Origin: Pigmentiphaga sp. H8
Lineage (GTDB): Bacteria; Pseudomonadota; Gammaproteobacteria; Burkholderiales; Burkholderiaceae_B
Length of the DNA: 64,000 bases
Direction: 5' to 3'
Assembly: GCF_003854895.1 (NCBI RefSeq)
Contig: NZ_CP033966.1
Span: 4,650,001 to 4,714,000, forward strand
Each line of letters begins with the position of its first letter. Position 1 is the stretch's first letter. The notes below the pieces were generated by a model. It was not told the origin of the DNA and made no database searches. It worked only from the letters and a program-made list of their open reading frames with translations. A program made the position numbers and the translations under genes. Positions 48,767-57,816 of this stretch are shown here, piece by piece.

Positions 48767-49456
48767 TCATCCGCGCGGCCGCACCAGCTGCCAGGCGCGC
48801 CCCAGGTAGGCGACCGAGCCGAATCCGCTCCACACGTGCACCAGCCGCGTGAACGGAAAGATCGCGAACAGCGTCATGCCCAGCACCATATGCACGTGGT
48901 AGATGACGGGCGTGCCCGCCATGGCCTCGGCGGCGCCGCCGCGGAAGGTCACGATGCGCTGCGCCCACTCGCCCAGCGCGATCATGACCGCGCCGTCCTT
49001 GTGCTGCATCGAGGTCAGGATGGACAGGAGCCCCAGCGCCAGGACGATCAGTATCCAGACCAGGGTCAGCCAGTCGGAGAAACGCGAGGTCGCCGCGATG
49101 CGCGGCTCGGACCAGCGCCGCCAGATCAACAGCAGCAGCCCCGCCAGGCAGACCAGCCCCAGGATGGCCCCGACGACGATCGCCATCGTCTGCTTGAGCC
49201 CGGTGGAAATGCCCATCGCATGATAGACGGCGGGCGGCGTCAAAAGGCCGACCAGATGCGTGAAGAACAGCGAGATGATGCCGATGTGGAAAAGATTGCT
49301 GCCCCAGCGCAGCGTGCCGCGCTTGAGCAACTGGCTGGAGTCGCTCTTCCACGTGTACTGCCCGCGCTCGAACCGGGCCAGGCTGCCCAGCAGGAAGATC
49401 GCCAGCGCGATGTACGGATAGATCGCGAAGAAGAAGTGGTACAGGTAGTCACCCAT
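48767..49456 (-). CDS. narI: Respiratory nitrate reductase gamma subunit (cytochrome b)
   Basis: A 229-residue integral membrane protein with five helices that carries two b haems and takes electrons from quinol to NarH. It shows the N-terminal FFAIYPYIALAIFLLGSLAR, His residues in helices 2 and 5 (NLFHIGIISLFFTHLVG, HMVLGMTLFAIFPFTRLVH), and a short cytoplasmic tail. Its start overlaps the narJ stop by 8 bases and its stop adjoins the isomerase gene, so the operon is tightly packed. Confidence 0.97.
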   Translation of the reverse strand: MGDYLYHFFFAIYPYIALAIFLLGSLARFERGQYTWKSDSSQLLKRGTLRWGSNLFHIGIISLFFTHLVGLLTPPAVYHAMGISTGLKQTMAIVVGAILGLVCLAGLLLLIWRRWSEPRIAATSRFSDWLTLVWILIVLALGLLSILTSMQHKDGAVMIALGEWAQRIVTFRGGAAEAMAGTPVIYHVHMVLGMTLFAIFPFTRLVHVWSGFGSVAYLGRAWQLVRPRG

Positions 49457-50117
49457 GGTTTCCTCCCTTGCCCGTCCCGGCCGCCGCGCGCCGCGGGTCG
49501 GTTGCGTGGAAGCGCACCGGCTGCGGCTGGCCGTGCGCGCGCAGGGCCGGCTCGGTCATGCCGGCCCCGGGGCCGAACGTGACCATGCCTTCCTCCATGT
49601 CCCCCTCGGGCGGCTCGGGCAGGGCCTCGGGCTGGACGTCGGTCAGGCGCCGCAGCACGTCGAAGGCCCGGGCGTACGGGCTGCCCGCCGCGTCGAGCTT
49701 GTCGCCGATGCGGGCCAGCACGTGGATCGCATCGCCCAGCAGGACCGCCGCCTGCGGCGCCGGCAACTGGCCCAGGAACTCCAGGAACATCGGCACATAG
49801 TCCGGCAGTTCCCCGGGCCGGGGCTCCAGGCCATGCCGCAGGTATTCCTCGCGCAGGTTCACCATGGCCTGTCCACGGTCGCGCGATTCGCCGTGGACAT
49901 GCTCGAACAGGTGCAGCGAATGGGCCGGGCGCCGGTCGAAGGTCGCCACGTACTCCTCCTGCAGCGCGATCAGGTCGGGCTTGCCCTCCATCATCGCGAA
50001 CAGCGGCGCCAGCGTGGCGGCGTCGGCCGGCGCCAGGGCCGACCGCAGCTCGGGCAGCGCCGCCACCATCTCGGCGTCGGGATAGGCCAGCAGGGTGGAA
50101 AGCACGGTATAGGTCAT
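49449..50117 (-). CDS. narJ: Nitrate reductase molybdenum cofactor assembly chaperone
   Basis: A 222-residue TorD/DmsD-family chaperone required to insert Mo cofactor and attach NarGH to the membrane. The helical core is typical (TYTVLSTLLAYPDAEM at the start; HLFEHVHGESRDRGQAM; LPDYVPMFLEFLGQLP). A charged low-complexity C-terminal tail of about 60 residues is longer than needed for the core fold. ATG 50117 overlaps the narH stop (TCAT), and the end overlaps the narI start. Confidence 0.96.
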   Translation of the reverse strand: MTYTVLSTLLAYPDAEMVAALPELRSALAPADAATLAPLFAMMEGKPDLIALQEEYVATFDRRPAHSLHLFEHVHGESRDRGQAMVNLREEYLRHGLEPRPGELPDYVPMFLEFLGQLPAPQAAVLLGDAIHVLARIGDKLDAAGSPYARAFDVLRRLTDVQPEALPEPPEGDMEEGMVTFGPGAGMTEPALRAHGQPQPVRFHATDPRRAAAGTGKGGNHG

Positions 50118-51658
50118 CGGCTGCGCTGCACTTCCATGAACGTCACCGGCTGCTCCGCGCGGTCGCGGGGCGGCGCGCCGAACAGCGAGGTCTGCGAGAC
50201 GCCGTTCGAACAGCCGTCGCCGAAGGTGAAGCCGCAGGAGCCCTTCAGGTCGAAGGCGTTCTCGGCGTACTCGCGATGGGCGGTGGGGATGACGAAGCGA
50301 TCCTCGTAGTTGGCGATGGCGAGATAGCGGTACATGTCCTCGACCTGGGCCAGGGTCAGGCCGACCTGGTCCAGGATGTCGCGCCGCTCCTGCCGGTCCA
50401 CCGTACGGGCCCGCATGAAGGCGCGCATCGCCAGCAGGCGCTCCAGCGCCAGGGCCACCGGCGCCTCGTCGCCGGCCGTCAGCATGTTGGCCAGATAGCG
50501 CAGCGGGATGCGCAGCGACTTCACGTCGGGCAGCTCGCCGAAGGAGCCGATCTGTCCGCTGTGGGCGGCGGACTGGATGGGCGATAGCGGCGGCACGTAC
50601 CAGACCATGGGCAGCGTGCGGTACTCCGGGTGCAGCGGAAACGCGATCTTCCACTCCACCGCCATCTTGTAGGTCGGGGACACGCGCGCCGCGTCCAGCC
50701 ACGACTGCGGGACCCCGTCGGCCAGCGCCTGGGCGGCGACGGCCGGGTCGTGCGGATCCAGGAATACGTCCAGTTGCGCCTGGTACAGGTCCTTCTCGTG
50801 CTCGACCGCCGCCGCCTGTTCGATGCGGTCGGCGTCGTACAGCAGCACCCCCAGGTAGCGGATCCGCCCCACGCAGGTTTCCGAACAGACGGTAGGCTGG
50901 CCAGCCTCGATGCGCGGATAGCAGAAGATGCACTTCTCCGCCTTGCCGCTGTGCCAGTTGTAGTAGATCTTCTTGTAGGGGCAGCCCGACACGCACATGC
51001 GCCAGCCGCGGCACTTGTCCTGGTCGACCAGCACCACGCCGTCCTCCTCGCGCTTGTAGATCGAACCCGACGGGCAGCTCGCCACGCAGCTGGGATTCAG
51101 GCAGTGCTCGCACAGGCGCGGCAGGTACATCATGAAGGTGTTCTCGAACTGCCCGTAGATCTCTTTCTGGACGTCCTCGAAGTTGTAGTCCTGGGATCGC
51201 TTGGAGAACTCCCCGCCCAGGATCTCTTCCCAGTTGGGCCCCCACTCGATCTTCTCCATGCGCTGCCCGGTGATGAGCGAGCGCGGCCGGGCGGTAGGGG
51301 CGGCCTGCTGTTCCGGCGCCGACTGCAAATGGTCGTAGTCGAAGGTGAAGGGTTCGTAGTAGTCGTCGATCTCGGGCAGGTTGGGATTGGCGAAGATGTT
51401 CGCCAGCAGCTTGAGCTTGCCGCCCTGGCGCGGCTCTATCCTGCCGTCCGGGCGGCGCCGCCAGCCGCTGTTCCAGCGCTTCTGGTTCTCCCAATCCTTG
51501 GGAAAGCCGACGCCGGGCTTGGTCTCGACATTATTGAACCAGGCGTATTCCACCCCCTGGCGCGAGGTCCAGACGTTCTTGCAGGTAACCGAACAGGTAT
51601 GGCAGCCGATGCACTTGTCCAGGTTCAGCACCATCGCGATCTGCGCGCGGATCTTCAT
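50114..51658 (-). CDS. narH: Respiratory nitrate reductase beta subunit
   Basis: A 514-residue iron-sulfur subunit carrying three [4Fe-4S] and one [3Fe-4S] clusters. Cysteine groups are visible as CIGCHTCSVTCKN near residue 17, CEHCLNPSCVASCPSGSIYK, CRGWRMCVSGCPYKK (Trp replaces a Cys, giving the 3Fe cluster) and CIFCYPRIE. It relays electrons from NarI to NarG on the cytoplasmic face. Length and order match known NarH. It lies 16 bases downstream of narG. Confidence 0.97.
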   Translation of the reverse strand: MKIRAQIAMVLNLDKCIGCHTCSVTCKNVWTSRQGVEYAWFNNVETKPGVGFPKDWENQKRWNSGWRRRPDGRIEPRQGGKLKLLANIFANPNLPEIDDYYEPFTFDYDHLQSAPEQQAAPTARPRSLITGQRMEKIEWGPNWEEILGGEFSKRSQDYNFEDVQKEIYGQFENTFMMYLPRLCEHCLNPSCVASCPSGSIYKREEDGVVLVDQDKCRGWRMCVSGCPYKKIYYNWHSGKAEKCIFCYPRIEAGQPTVCSETCVGRIRYLGVLLYDADRIEQAAAVEHEKDLYQAQLDVFLDPHDPAVAAQALADGVPQSWLDAARVSPTYKMAVEWKIAFPLHPEYRTLPMVWYVPPLSPIQSAAHSGQIGSFGELPDVKSLRIPLRYLANMLTAGDEAPVALALERLLAMRAFMRARTVDRQERRDILDQVGLTLAQVEDMYRYLAIANYEDRFVIPTAHREYAENAFDLKGSCGFTFGDGCSNGVSQTSLFGAPPRDRAEQPVTFMEVQRSR

Positions 51659-51674
51659 CGTCGTCTCCCGATCT

Positions 51675-54600
51675 CTAGCGGGTTGCCTGGGCTGCGGCCG
51701 GCGTGTCGAGCCAGTCGACCTTGGCCATCCTGCGGACGATCACGAACTCGTCGCGGTTCGAACCCACCGTGCCGTAGTAGTTCAGGCCGTACGAAAGATG
51801 GGCGTACCCGCCTATCATGTGCGTGGGCTTGAGCACGATCCGCGTCACCGAGTTGTGGATGCCGCCGCGGGTGCCTGTGATTTCCGACCCCGGCGTGTTC
51901 ACGATCTTCTCCTGGGCGTGATACATCATCGTCATCCCCTGCGGCACGCGCTGGCTGACCACCGCGCGCGCCACCAGCGCGCCGTTGACGTTGTACGCCT
52001 CGATCCAGTCGTTGTCGGCGATGCCGGCCTTCGCCGCGTCGATCTCGGACATCCAGAGGATGGGGCCGCCCCGCGACAGCGTCAGCATGAGCAGGTTGTC
52101 GGTATAGGTCGAATGGATGCCCCATTTCTGGTGCGGAGTCAGGAAGTTCAGCACCAGTTGCGGATTGCCGTTGTCGCGCGGGGCCTCCAGCATGGGCCGG
52201 ATGGAGCCGGTATCCACGGGCGGCCGGTAGGTACACATGGCTTCGCCGAAGGCGCGCATCCACGCATGATCCTGGTAGAGCTGCTGCCGGCCCGTCAGGG
52301 TGCGCCAGGGTATGAGTTCGTGCACGTTGGTGTAGCCGGCGTTGTAGCTCACGTGCTCGGACTCCACGCCCGACCACGTCGGCGACGAGATGATCTTGCG
52401 CGGCTGCGCCTGGATGTCGCGATAGCGGATCTTCTCGTGCTCGCGCGGGGCCGCCAGGTGGGTGTGGTCGCGCCCCGTGACGGCCGACAGCGCCTCCCAG
52501 GCCTTGACGGCCACGTGGCCATTGGTCTCCGGGGCCAGGGTCAGGATGGCCTCGGCCGCGTCGATGTCCGTGTCCAGGCGCGGCAGGCCGTGGCTGGGGC
52601 CGCTTTCGTCCACCGCGTAGTTCAGCTGCGCGAGCAGGTCGCACTCGCTGTCCGCGCTCCACGAGATGCTCTTGCCGCCCACGCCGAGCTTGCGCGTCAG
52701 CGGGCCGAGCGAGGTGAACTGGCGGTACAGCTCGGGATAGTTGCGCTCGACCACCGTCATCGACGGCATGGTCTTGCCCGGCACGGGTTCGGTCTCGCCG
52801 CGCTTCCAGTCGCGCACGCCATAGGGGTCGCCCAGCTCTCCCGGCGTGTCATGCTGCAGCGGCGTCAGCACCAGGTCCTGCGCGGCCGGCAGCTCGTCCC
52901 GCGCGATGCCCGAGAAGGCCGCGGCGATGCCCTTGTAGATCTCCCAGTCGCTGCGCGACTCCCAGACCGGATCCACCGCCGCCGACAGCGGGTGGATGAA
53001 GGGATGCATGTCCGAGGTGTTCAGATCGTTCTTCTCGTACCACGTGGCCGTGGGCAGCACCACGTCGGAATACATGCAGGTGGTGGACATGCGGAAGTCC
53101 AGCGTGACCAGCAGGTCGAGCTTGCCCTGAGGCGCCTCGTCGCGCCAGGCGACTTCGTCGGGCTTCTGCTGGCCGGTCTCGCCCAGGTCCTTGCCCTGCA
53201 CCCCGTGGCGCGCGCCCAGCAGGTGCTTGAGGAAATACTCGTGGCCCTTGCCCGAGGACCCCAGCAGGTTGGAGCGCCAGACGAACATGTTGCGCGGGAA
53301 GTTGTCGGGATGGTCGGGGTCCTCGCAGGACATCTTCAGGCGCCCCTCGCGCAGCGCCTGCACCACGTAGGCCGCCGGCTCCTGCCCGGCCGCGCGCGCG
53401 GCCCGGACGACCTCGAGCGGATTGGTCTGCAACTGCGGCGCGGACGGCAGCCAGCCCATGCGTTCGGCGCGCACGTTGAAGTCGATCATGGTGCCCTGGA
53501 ACTGCGCCGCGTCGGCCAGCGGCGACAGGAGATCCTGCACCTTCAGCTTCTCGTAGCGCCACTGGTCGGTGTGCGCGTAGAAGAACGAGGTGCCGTTCAT
53601 GTGCCGCGGCGGGCGGGCCCAGTCCAGCCCGAAGGCAACGGTGGTCCAGCCCGTCTGCGGCCGCAGCTTCTCCTGCCCGACGTAGTGGCACCAGCCCCCG
53701 CCCGACTTGCCCACGCAGCCGCACATCACCACCAGGTTGATGATGCCGCGATAGGCCATGTCCATGTGGTACCAGTGATTCAGGCCCGCGCCCAGGATCA
53801 CCATGGACCGGCCCTGCGTCTTGTCGGCGTTGTCGGCGAACTGGCGCGCGACCGTGACGACGTCGTCGCGCCGCACGCCGGTGATGCGCTCCTGCCAGGC
53901 CGGCGTGCCGGGCACGTCGTCATCGTAGGACGCCGCCACGTTGCCGCCGCCCAGGCCGCGGTCCAGCCCGTAGTTGGCCATCAGCAGGTCGTATACCGTC
54001 ACCACCAGCGCCTCGCCCTCGCGGGTCGCCACCCGCCGCGCCGCCATGTTGCGCAGCAGGACCTCGTCGTGGTCGGTGCCCTGGAAATAGTCGTGCTGGG
54101 CCCCGCCGAAATAGGGAAAGGCCACCGGCACCACGTCGTCGTGGCTGCCGACCAGTGACAGTCGAAGGCTGACATCGCCGCCCGAGGCGTCGCGGGACTC
54201 CAGGTTCCACTTGCCCTGGTCGCCCCCTTCCTTCTGGCCCCAGCGGAAGCCAACCGAGCCCAGCGGCGCGACCAGCCGCCCCGAGTGCTCGTCGATGGCC
54301 ACGGTCTTCCAGTCCGGATGATTGGTTTGGTCCAGCGCGTCGGGCAGGTCCGCCGCCCGCAGGAAGCGCCCGGCCACGTAGCGGTCGCCGTGGCGCTCCA
54401 GGCAGACCAGGAAGGGCATGTCGGAATACCGGCGGCAGTACTCGCGGAAATACTCGCTCTTGCCGCCCAGGTGGTATTCCTTGAGGATGACGTGCCCCAT
54501 CGCCATCGCCAGCGCGGCGTCGGTTCCCTGCTTGGGATGCAGCCAGATGTCGCCGAACTTCGAGCCTTCCGCGTAGTCCGGGAAGATCGACACGATCTTG

Positions 54601-55424
54601 GCGCCGCGGTAGCGTGCCTCGACCATGAAGTGAGCATCGGGCGTGCGCGTCTGCGGCACGTTCGAGCCCCACATCATGATGAAGCTGGCGTTGAACCAGT
54701 CCGCGGATTCGGCCACGTCGGTCTGCTCGCCCCAGGTCTGTGGACTGGATGGCGGCAGGTCGCAGTACCAGTCGTAGAAGCTCAGGATGGTGCCGCCCAG
54801 CAGCGAGAGATAACGGCTGCCGGCCGCGAAGGACACCATGGACATCGCGGGGATGGGCGAGAACCCGACCACCCGGTCGGGGCCGTAGCGCTTGACGGTA
54901 TACGCGTTGGCGGCGGCCACCAGTTCGTTGGCCTCGTCCCAGGTCGTGCGCACGAACCCGCCCATGCCGCGCATGGACTTGTACTCCGCCGCCAGCGCCG
55001 GCGTAGTGCCGATGTGTTCCCAGGCCTGCATCGGCGCCATGGTCTTGCGCGCCTCGCGCCACATGCGGGCCAGGCGGCCGCGCAGCATGGGGTACTTCAG
55101 GCGGTTGGCGCTATACAGATACCAGGAGTACGACGCGCCGCGCGAACAGCCGCGCGGTTCATGATTGGGCATGTCCGGCCGCGTGCGCGGATAGTCGGTC
55201 TGCTGCGTTTCCCAGGTAACGATGCCGCCCTTGACGTAGATCTTCCACGAACAGGAGCCGGTGCAGTTCACTCCGTGGGTCGAGCGCACGATCTTGTCGT
55301 GCTGCCAGCGGTCCCGGTAGGCGTTCTCCCAGGACCGGTCCTCCTGGACGACGGTGCCGTGGCCGCCGGAGAACGATTGCTTGATCCGGCTGAAATACTT
55401 GAGGCGATCGATCAGGTAACTCAC
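51675..55424 (-). CDS. narG: Respiratory nitrate reductase alpha subunit
   Basis: A 1249-residue catalytic subunit that reduces nitrate to nitrite at a Mo-bis(MGD) centre on the cytoplasmic side. The FS0 cluster motif HGVNCTGSCSWKIYVKGG and the segment TRPDMPNHEPRGCSRGASYS are seen; the latter holds the Mo-ligand Asp. The C-terminal cofactor domain includes KPTHMIGGYAHLSYGLNYYG. The N-terminus MSYLIDRLKYFSRIKQSF (GTG start) matches the vestigial Tat-like start of NarG. GTG 55424 is preferred because GGAGGT lies 6 bases upstream; ATG 55478 would add unrelated residues. Confidence 0.97.
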   Translation of the reverse strand: MSYLIDRLKYFSRIKQSFSGGHGTVVQEDRSWENAYRDRWQHDKIVRSTHGVNCTGSCSWKIYVKGGIVTWETQQTDYPRTRPDMPNHEPRGCSRGASYSWYLYSANRLKYPMLRGRLARMWREARKTMAPMQAWEHIGTTPALAAEYKSMRGMGGFVRTTWDEANELVAAANAYTVKRYGPDRVVGFSPIPAMSMVSFAAGSRYLSLLGGTILSFYDWYCDLPPSSPQTWGEQTDVAESADWFNASFIMMWGSNVPQTRTPDAHFMVEARYRGAKIVSIFPDYAEGSKFGDIWLHPKQGTDAALAMAMGHVILKEYHLGGKSEYFREYCRRYSDMPFLVCLERHGDRYVAGRFLRAADLPDALDQTNHPDWKTVAIDEHSGRLVAPLGSVGFRWGQKEGGDQGKWNLESRDASGGDVSLRLSLVGSHDDVVPVAFPYFGGAQHDYFQGTDHDEVLLRNMAARRVATREGEALVVTVYDLLMANYGLDRGLGGGNVAASYDDDVPGTPAWQERITGVRRDDVVTVARQFADNADKTQGRSMVILGAGLNHWYHMDMAYRGIINLVVMCGCVGKSGGGWCHYVGQEKLRPQTGWTTVAFGLDWARPPRHMNGTSFFYAHTDQWRYEKLKVQDLLSPLADAAQFQGTMIDFNVRAERMGWLPSAPQLQTNPLEVVRAARAAGQEPAAYVVQALREGRLKMSCEDPDHPDNFPRNMFVWRSNLLGSSGKGHEYFLKHLLGARHGVQGKDLGETGQQKPDEVAWRDEAPQGKLDLLVTLDFRMSTTCMYSDVVLPTATWYEKNDLNTSDMHPFIHPLSAAVDPVWESRSDWEIYKGIAAAFSGIARDELPAAQDLVLTPLQHDTPGELGDPYGVRDWKRGETEPVPGKTMPSMTVVERNYPELYRQFTSLGPLTRKLGVGGKSISWSADSECDLLAQLNYAVDESGPSHGLPRLDTDIDAAEAILTLAPETNGHVAVKAWEALSAVTGRDHTHLAAPREHEKIRYRDIQAQPRKIISSPTWSGVESEHVSYNAGYTNVHELIPWRTLTGRQQLYQDHAWMRAFGEAMCTYRPPVDTGSIRPMLEAPRDNGNPQLVLNFLTPHQKWGIHSTYTDNLLMLTLSRGGPILWMSEIDAAKAGIADNDWIEAYNVNGALVARAVVSQRVPQGMTMMYHAQEKIVNTPGSEITGTRGGIHNSVTRIVLKPTHMIGGYAHLSYGLNYYGTVGSNRDEFVIVRRMAKVDWLDTPAAAQATR

Positions 55425-55430
55425 CGCGGT

Positions 55431-55436
55431 ACCTCC
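55431..55436 (-). promoter_or_regulatory. Ribosome binding site that fixes the narG GTG start
   Basis: On the minus strand this reads GGAGGT, 6 bases ahead of GTG 55424. It supports the GTG over the upstream in-frame ATG at 55478. Confidence 0.75.
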
Positions 55437-55507
55437 AGACGTCGTCGACGGCCATGGGCCGGCTGGGCGGAACGGCAAGGCGGAAAGAGCGGGGGGTGCG
55501 ATGAAGG

Positions 55508-55527
55508 CCGCACGAGCGGTCGTGCGG
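55508..55527 (-). terminator. Hairpin between the SBP gene and narG
   Basis: CCGCACGA gcgg TCGTGCGG (plus-strand reading) is a perfect 8-base-pair stem with a 4-base loop. It lies 65 bases after the upstream SBP stop and 84 bases before narG. It has no T-run on the minus strand. It may end the SBP message or lie in the nar leader. Confidence 0.45.
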
Positions 55528-55529
55528 GC

Positions 55530-55570
55530 CTACGTTAACAAGTGTTTCGATCGATAGTCAACGACATGCG
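55530..55570 (-). promoter_or_regulatory. Candidate nar operon promoter
   Basis: On the minus strand TTGACT is followed after 17 bases by TTAACG, a weak sigma-70 pair in the only gap ahead of narG. TTGAC and GATC elements around it resemble half of an FNR site (TTGAT-N4-ATCAA), but the second half does not match well. The hairpin would fall in the leader of a transcript starting here. Confidence 0.35.
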
Positions 55571-55591
55571 GATGTCAGCCGGCCAGGCGCT

Positions 55592-56758
55592 TCAATCCAT
55601 CCGGCACTCCTGCGCGAAGGAGTCGCGGCTGCGTTCGAAGATGACGCCCTTGCTGGAAAGCGCCGCCTTCCCGTCCTGGCCCTTGACCACGTCCACGCGA
55701 TAGAACGGCGAGATCGGGAACTGGTTGGTGTTGAACGCGAAGTACCCGCGCACCGACTGGAAGTCCGCCGCCTTCAACGCCGCGCGGAACGCCGCCTTGT
55801 CGTCGACATTGCCGCCCGTGCGCCGCAGCGACGAGGCGATCAGGCGCGCGGCATCGTAGGACTGGGCCGCATACAGGGAAGGCTCGCGGCCGTACTTCTT
55901 GCGGAAGGCGCCGGCGAACTCGCGGTTCGCCGCATTGTCCAGGTCCGGCGCGTAGGGCGAACTCGTGACCGCGCCCAGGGCCAGGTCGCCCAGGGCCGGC
56001 AGCGTGGAGCCATCGATGGTCGAGACCGAGATCATCGGGATCTTCGTCATCAGGCCGGCCTGCTGGTACTGCTTGGTGAAGTTCACTCCCATGCCGCCCG
56101 GGTAGAACGTATAGATCGCATCCGGCCTGGCCGCGGCCAGGTTGGAGATCTCCACCGAATAGTCCGGCTGGTTCACGCGGCTGAAGGCCTCGCCCAGGAT
56201 CTCGCCCTTGTAGGTGCGCTTGAACCCCTCCATGGCGTCCTTGCCCGCCTGGTAGTTGGGCGCCAGCAGATAGACCCGCTTGAAGCCCATGCGGTTGACC
56301 AGTTCGCCGGCCGCTTCGTGCAACTGGTCGTTGTTCCACGAGGTCGAGAAGAAAAAGGGCGAACAGCCCTTCCCCGTGATCGGCGTCGGGCCGGCGTTGG
56401 AGCCGACCAGGAAGACCTTGCCCGACGTGATGGGCCGATGCACGGCCATCATGACGTTCGAGAACACGATGCCGGTCACGATGGGGACCTGGTCCCGCAC
56501 CATCAGCTGGCGCGCGATCTGCACGCCCTTCTCCGGCTTCATCTCGTCGTCCTCGCGCAGGACCTTGACCTCGACGCCGCCCAGCCGGCCGTTCTCCTGG
56601 TCCACGGCCAGCATGAAGCCGTCGTACTGGTCGACGCCCAGCGCCGCGCCAGGGCCCGAGAAGGTCGACAGGAAACCGATCTTCACCGGCGCCGCCGCGG
56701 CGGCGCCGCAGGCGAACAGCGCGGCCAGAACGAGGGATCGCGATAAGTGCATGGTCAT
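55592..56758 (-). CDS. ABC-type branched-chain amino acid family substrate-binding protein (orphan)
   Basis: A 388-residue periplasmic type I binding protein closely resembling the one at 43388-44557: VKIGFLSTFSGPGAALGVDQ, VGSNAGPTPITGKGCSPF and APNYQAGKDAMEGFKRTY. The signal peptide covers about residues 1-23. It has no linked permease or ATPase. Its start overlaps the stop of the Rieske gene (TCAT at 56755-56758); ATG 56752 is an alternative with better Shine-Dalgarno spacing. It probably binds the aromatic substrate of the coupled oxygenase. Confidence 0.92.
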   Translation of the reverse strand: MTMHLSRSLVLAALFACGAAAAAPVKIGFLSTFSGPGAALGVDQYDGFMLAVDQENGRLGGVEVKVLREDDEMKPEKGVQIARQLMVRDQVPIVTGIVFSNVMMAVHRPITSGKVFLVGSNAGPTPITGKGCSPFFFSTSWNNDQLHEAAGELVNRMGFKRVYLLAPNYQAGKDAMEGFKRTYKGEILGEAFSRVNQPDYSVEISNLAAARPDAIYTFYPGGMGVNFTKQYQQAGLMTKIPMISVSTIDGSTLPALGDLALGAVTSSPYAPDLDNAANREFAGAFRKKYGREPSLYAAQSYDAARLIASSLRRTGGNVDDKAAFRAALKAADFQSVRGYFAFNTNQFPISPFYRVDVVKGQDGKAALSSKGVIFERSRDSFAQECRMD

Positions 56759-57816
56759 GCTCCTGCTCCTGGAGTGTGGCCGGCTTCGGCCTGGGTTTCC
56801 GCCGCGATCATCCGCTTGACCGCGCGCCGCATGTGGATCCGGGCGGCGTCCGAGACGATGTCGATCAGGCCCTGTTCGCCGCGGTCGGCCAGCATGGCCT
56901 GCTGGGCCTCGACGATGGCCTTGTCCTCGCGGAAGGCCGTGTCGATCTCGTGGAACAGCGCGTCGGTCGCGGCGGGGTCGTCCTGCCGGTAGCCGTTGGC
57001 CGCCGACCAGAAATAGAAGCAGGTGGTCTCGGTTTCCGGCGTCAGCCCGTGGAAGATGCGCAGCGAGAAGCCCGGCTGGTCGCGGTTTTCCACCGCGCCC
57101 TTGCCGCTGTCTATGCCGCCGGTCCATTGCAGTACCGCGCCCGGCGCGATGTACTGGAACTCCATCCACCGGTCGATGCGGTCGGCCAGGGACACCGCCT
57201 TGGTGTAGGTGGGAGGCGGCGCGGAGTCCATCAGCCAGCGGATGAAGTGCAGGCCGTCGTCGGCGGGCGTGACCGTCATCCTGGCCTCGACATGCGCCTT
57301 CGGATTGCCGCCTATGGTGTTCTTGTGGACGAAGGCCAGGTGGGTCAGGTCCATCAGGTTGTCCACCAGCAGCATGGAGCTGGCCTTGACGTGATAGACC
57401 TGGCACTTGTGCGGCCACGCGGCGTGATCGTTGTGGAAGGGGTAGGAGACGATGCGGGCGGGATCGGCCTGCTGCGGCTCGCCCAGCCATATCCACACCA
57501 GCTCGTCCTGCTCGACCACCGGGAACGACTGCACCCTGGCCTTGGGTGGAATCGAGGCCTGGCCGGGAATCCGGACACAGGCGCCCGCCGCGTCGAACAC
57601 CATGCCGTGATAGCCGCACTCCAGGCCCTCCGGCACGACCTGGCCGAACCGCAGGGGCGTGCCGCGGTGGCAGCACCGGTCGAGCAAGGCAGCCACCTTG
57701 CCCGTGCCCGGATCCCGGAACAGCACGACGGGCACACCGCACAGGGTGCGGGAGAAGGGCGCGGCCTCCACCTCGCTCGCCCAGGCGGCAACGTACCAGG
57801 CATTCTTGACGAACAT
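56755..57816 (-). CDS. Rieske oxygenase (vanillate O-demethylase oxygenase-like)
   Basis: A 353-residue VanA-type oxygenase, the same length as the one at 45630. Rieske ligands are Cys48, His50 (RCCHRGTPLRF), Cys67 and His70 (ECGYHGMVFD). The mononuclear iron motif lies in VDNLMDLTHLAFVHKNTIGG. It is the first gene of a two-gene operon with the SBP and is divergent from a GntR regulator. No reductase is present. Expected role: attack on an aromatic acid or aryl ether brought in with help of the SBP. Confidence 0.91.
   Translation of the reverse strand: MFVKNAWYVAAWASEVEAAPFSRTLCGVPVVLFRDPGTGKVAALLDRCCHRGTPLRFGQVVPEGLECGYHGMVFDAAGACVRIPGQASIPPKARVQSFPVVEQDELVWIWLGEPQQADPARIVSYPFHNDHAAWPHKCQVYHVKASSMLLVDNLMDLTHLAFVHKNTIGGNPKAHVEARMTVTPADDGLHFIRWLMDSAPPPTYTKAVSLADRIDRWMEFQYIAPGAVLQWTGGIDSGKGAVENRDQPGFSLRIFHGLTPETETTCFYFWSAANGYRQDDPAATDALFHEIDTAFREDKAIVEAQQAMLADRGEQGLIDIVSDAARIHMRRAVKRMIAAETQAEAGHTPGAGA

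Noticed and set aside
51381..54158. 925-codon open frame on the plus strand across narH and narG
   Set aside because: It is complementary to conserved nitrate reductase coding sequence and has no recognisable motif.
55545..55570. FNR box ahead of narG
   Set aside because: Only one half (TTGAC) is acceptable; the second half lacks ATCAA at the right spacing. Mentioned as a weak candidate, not called as a site.
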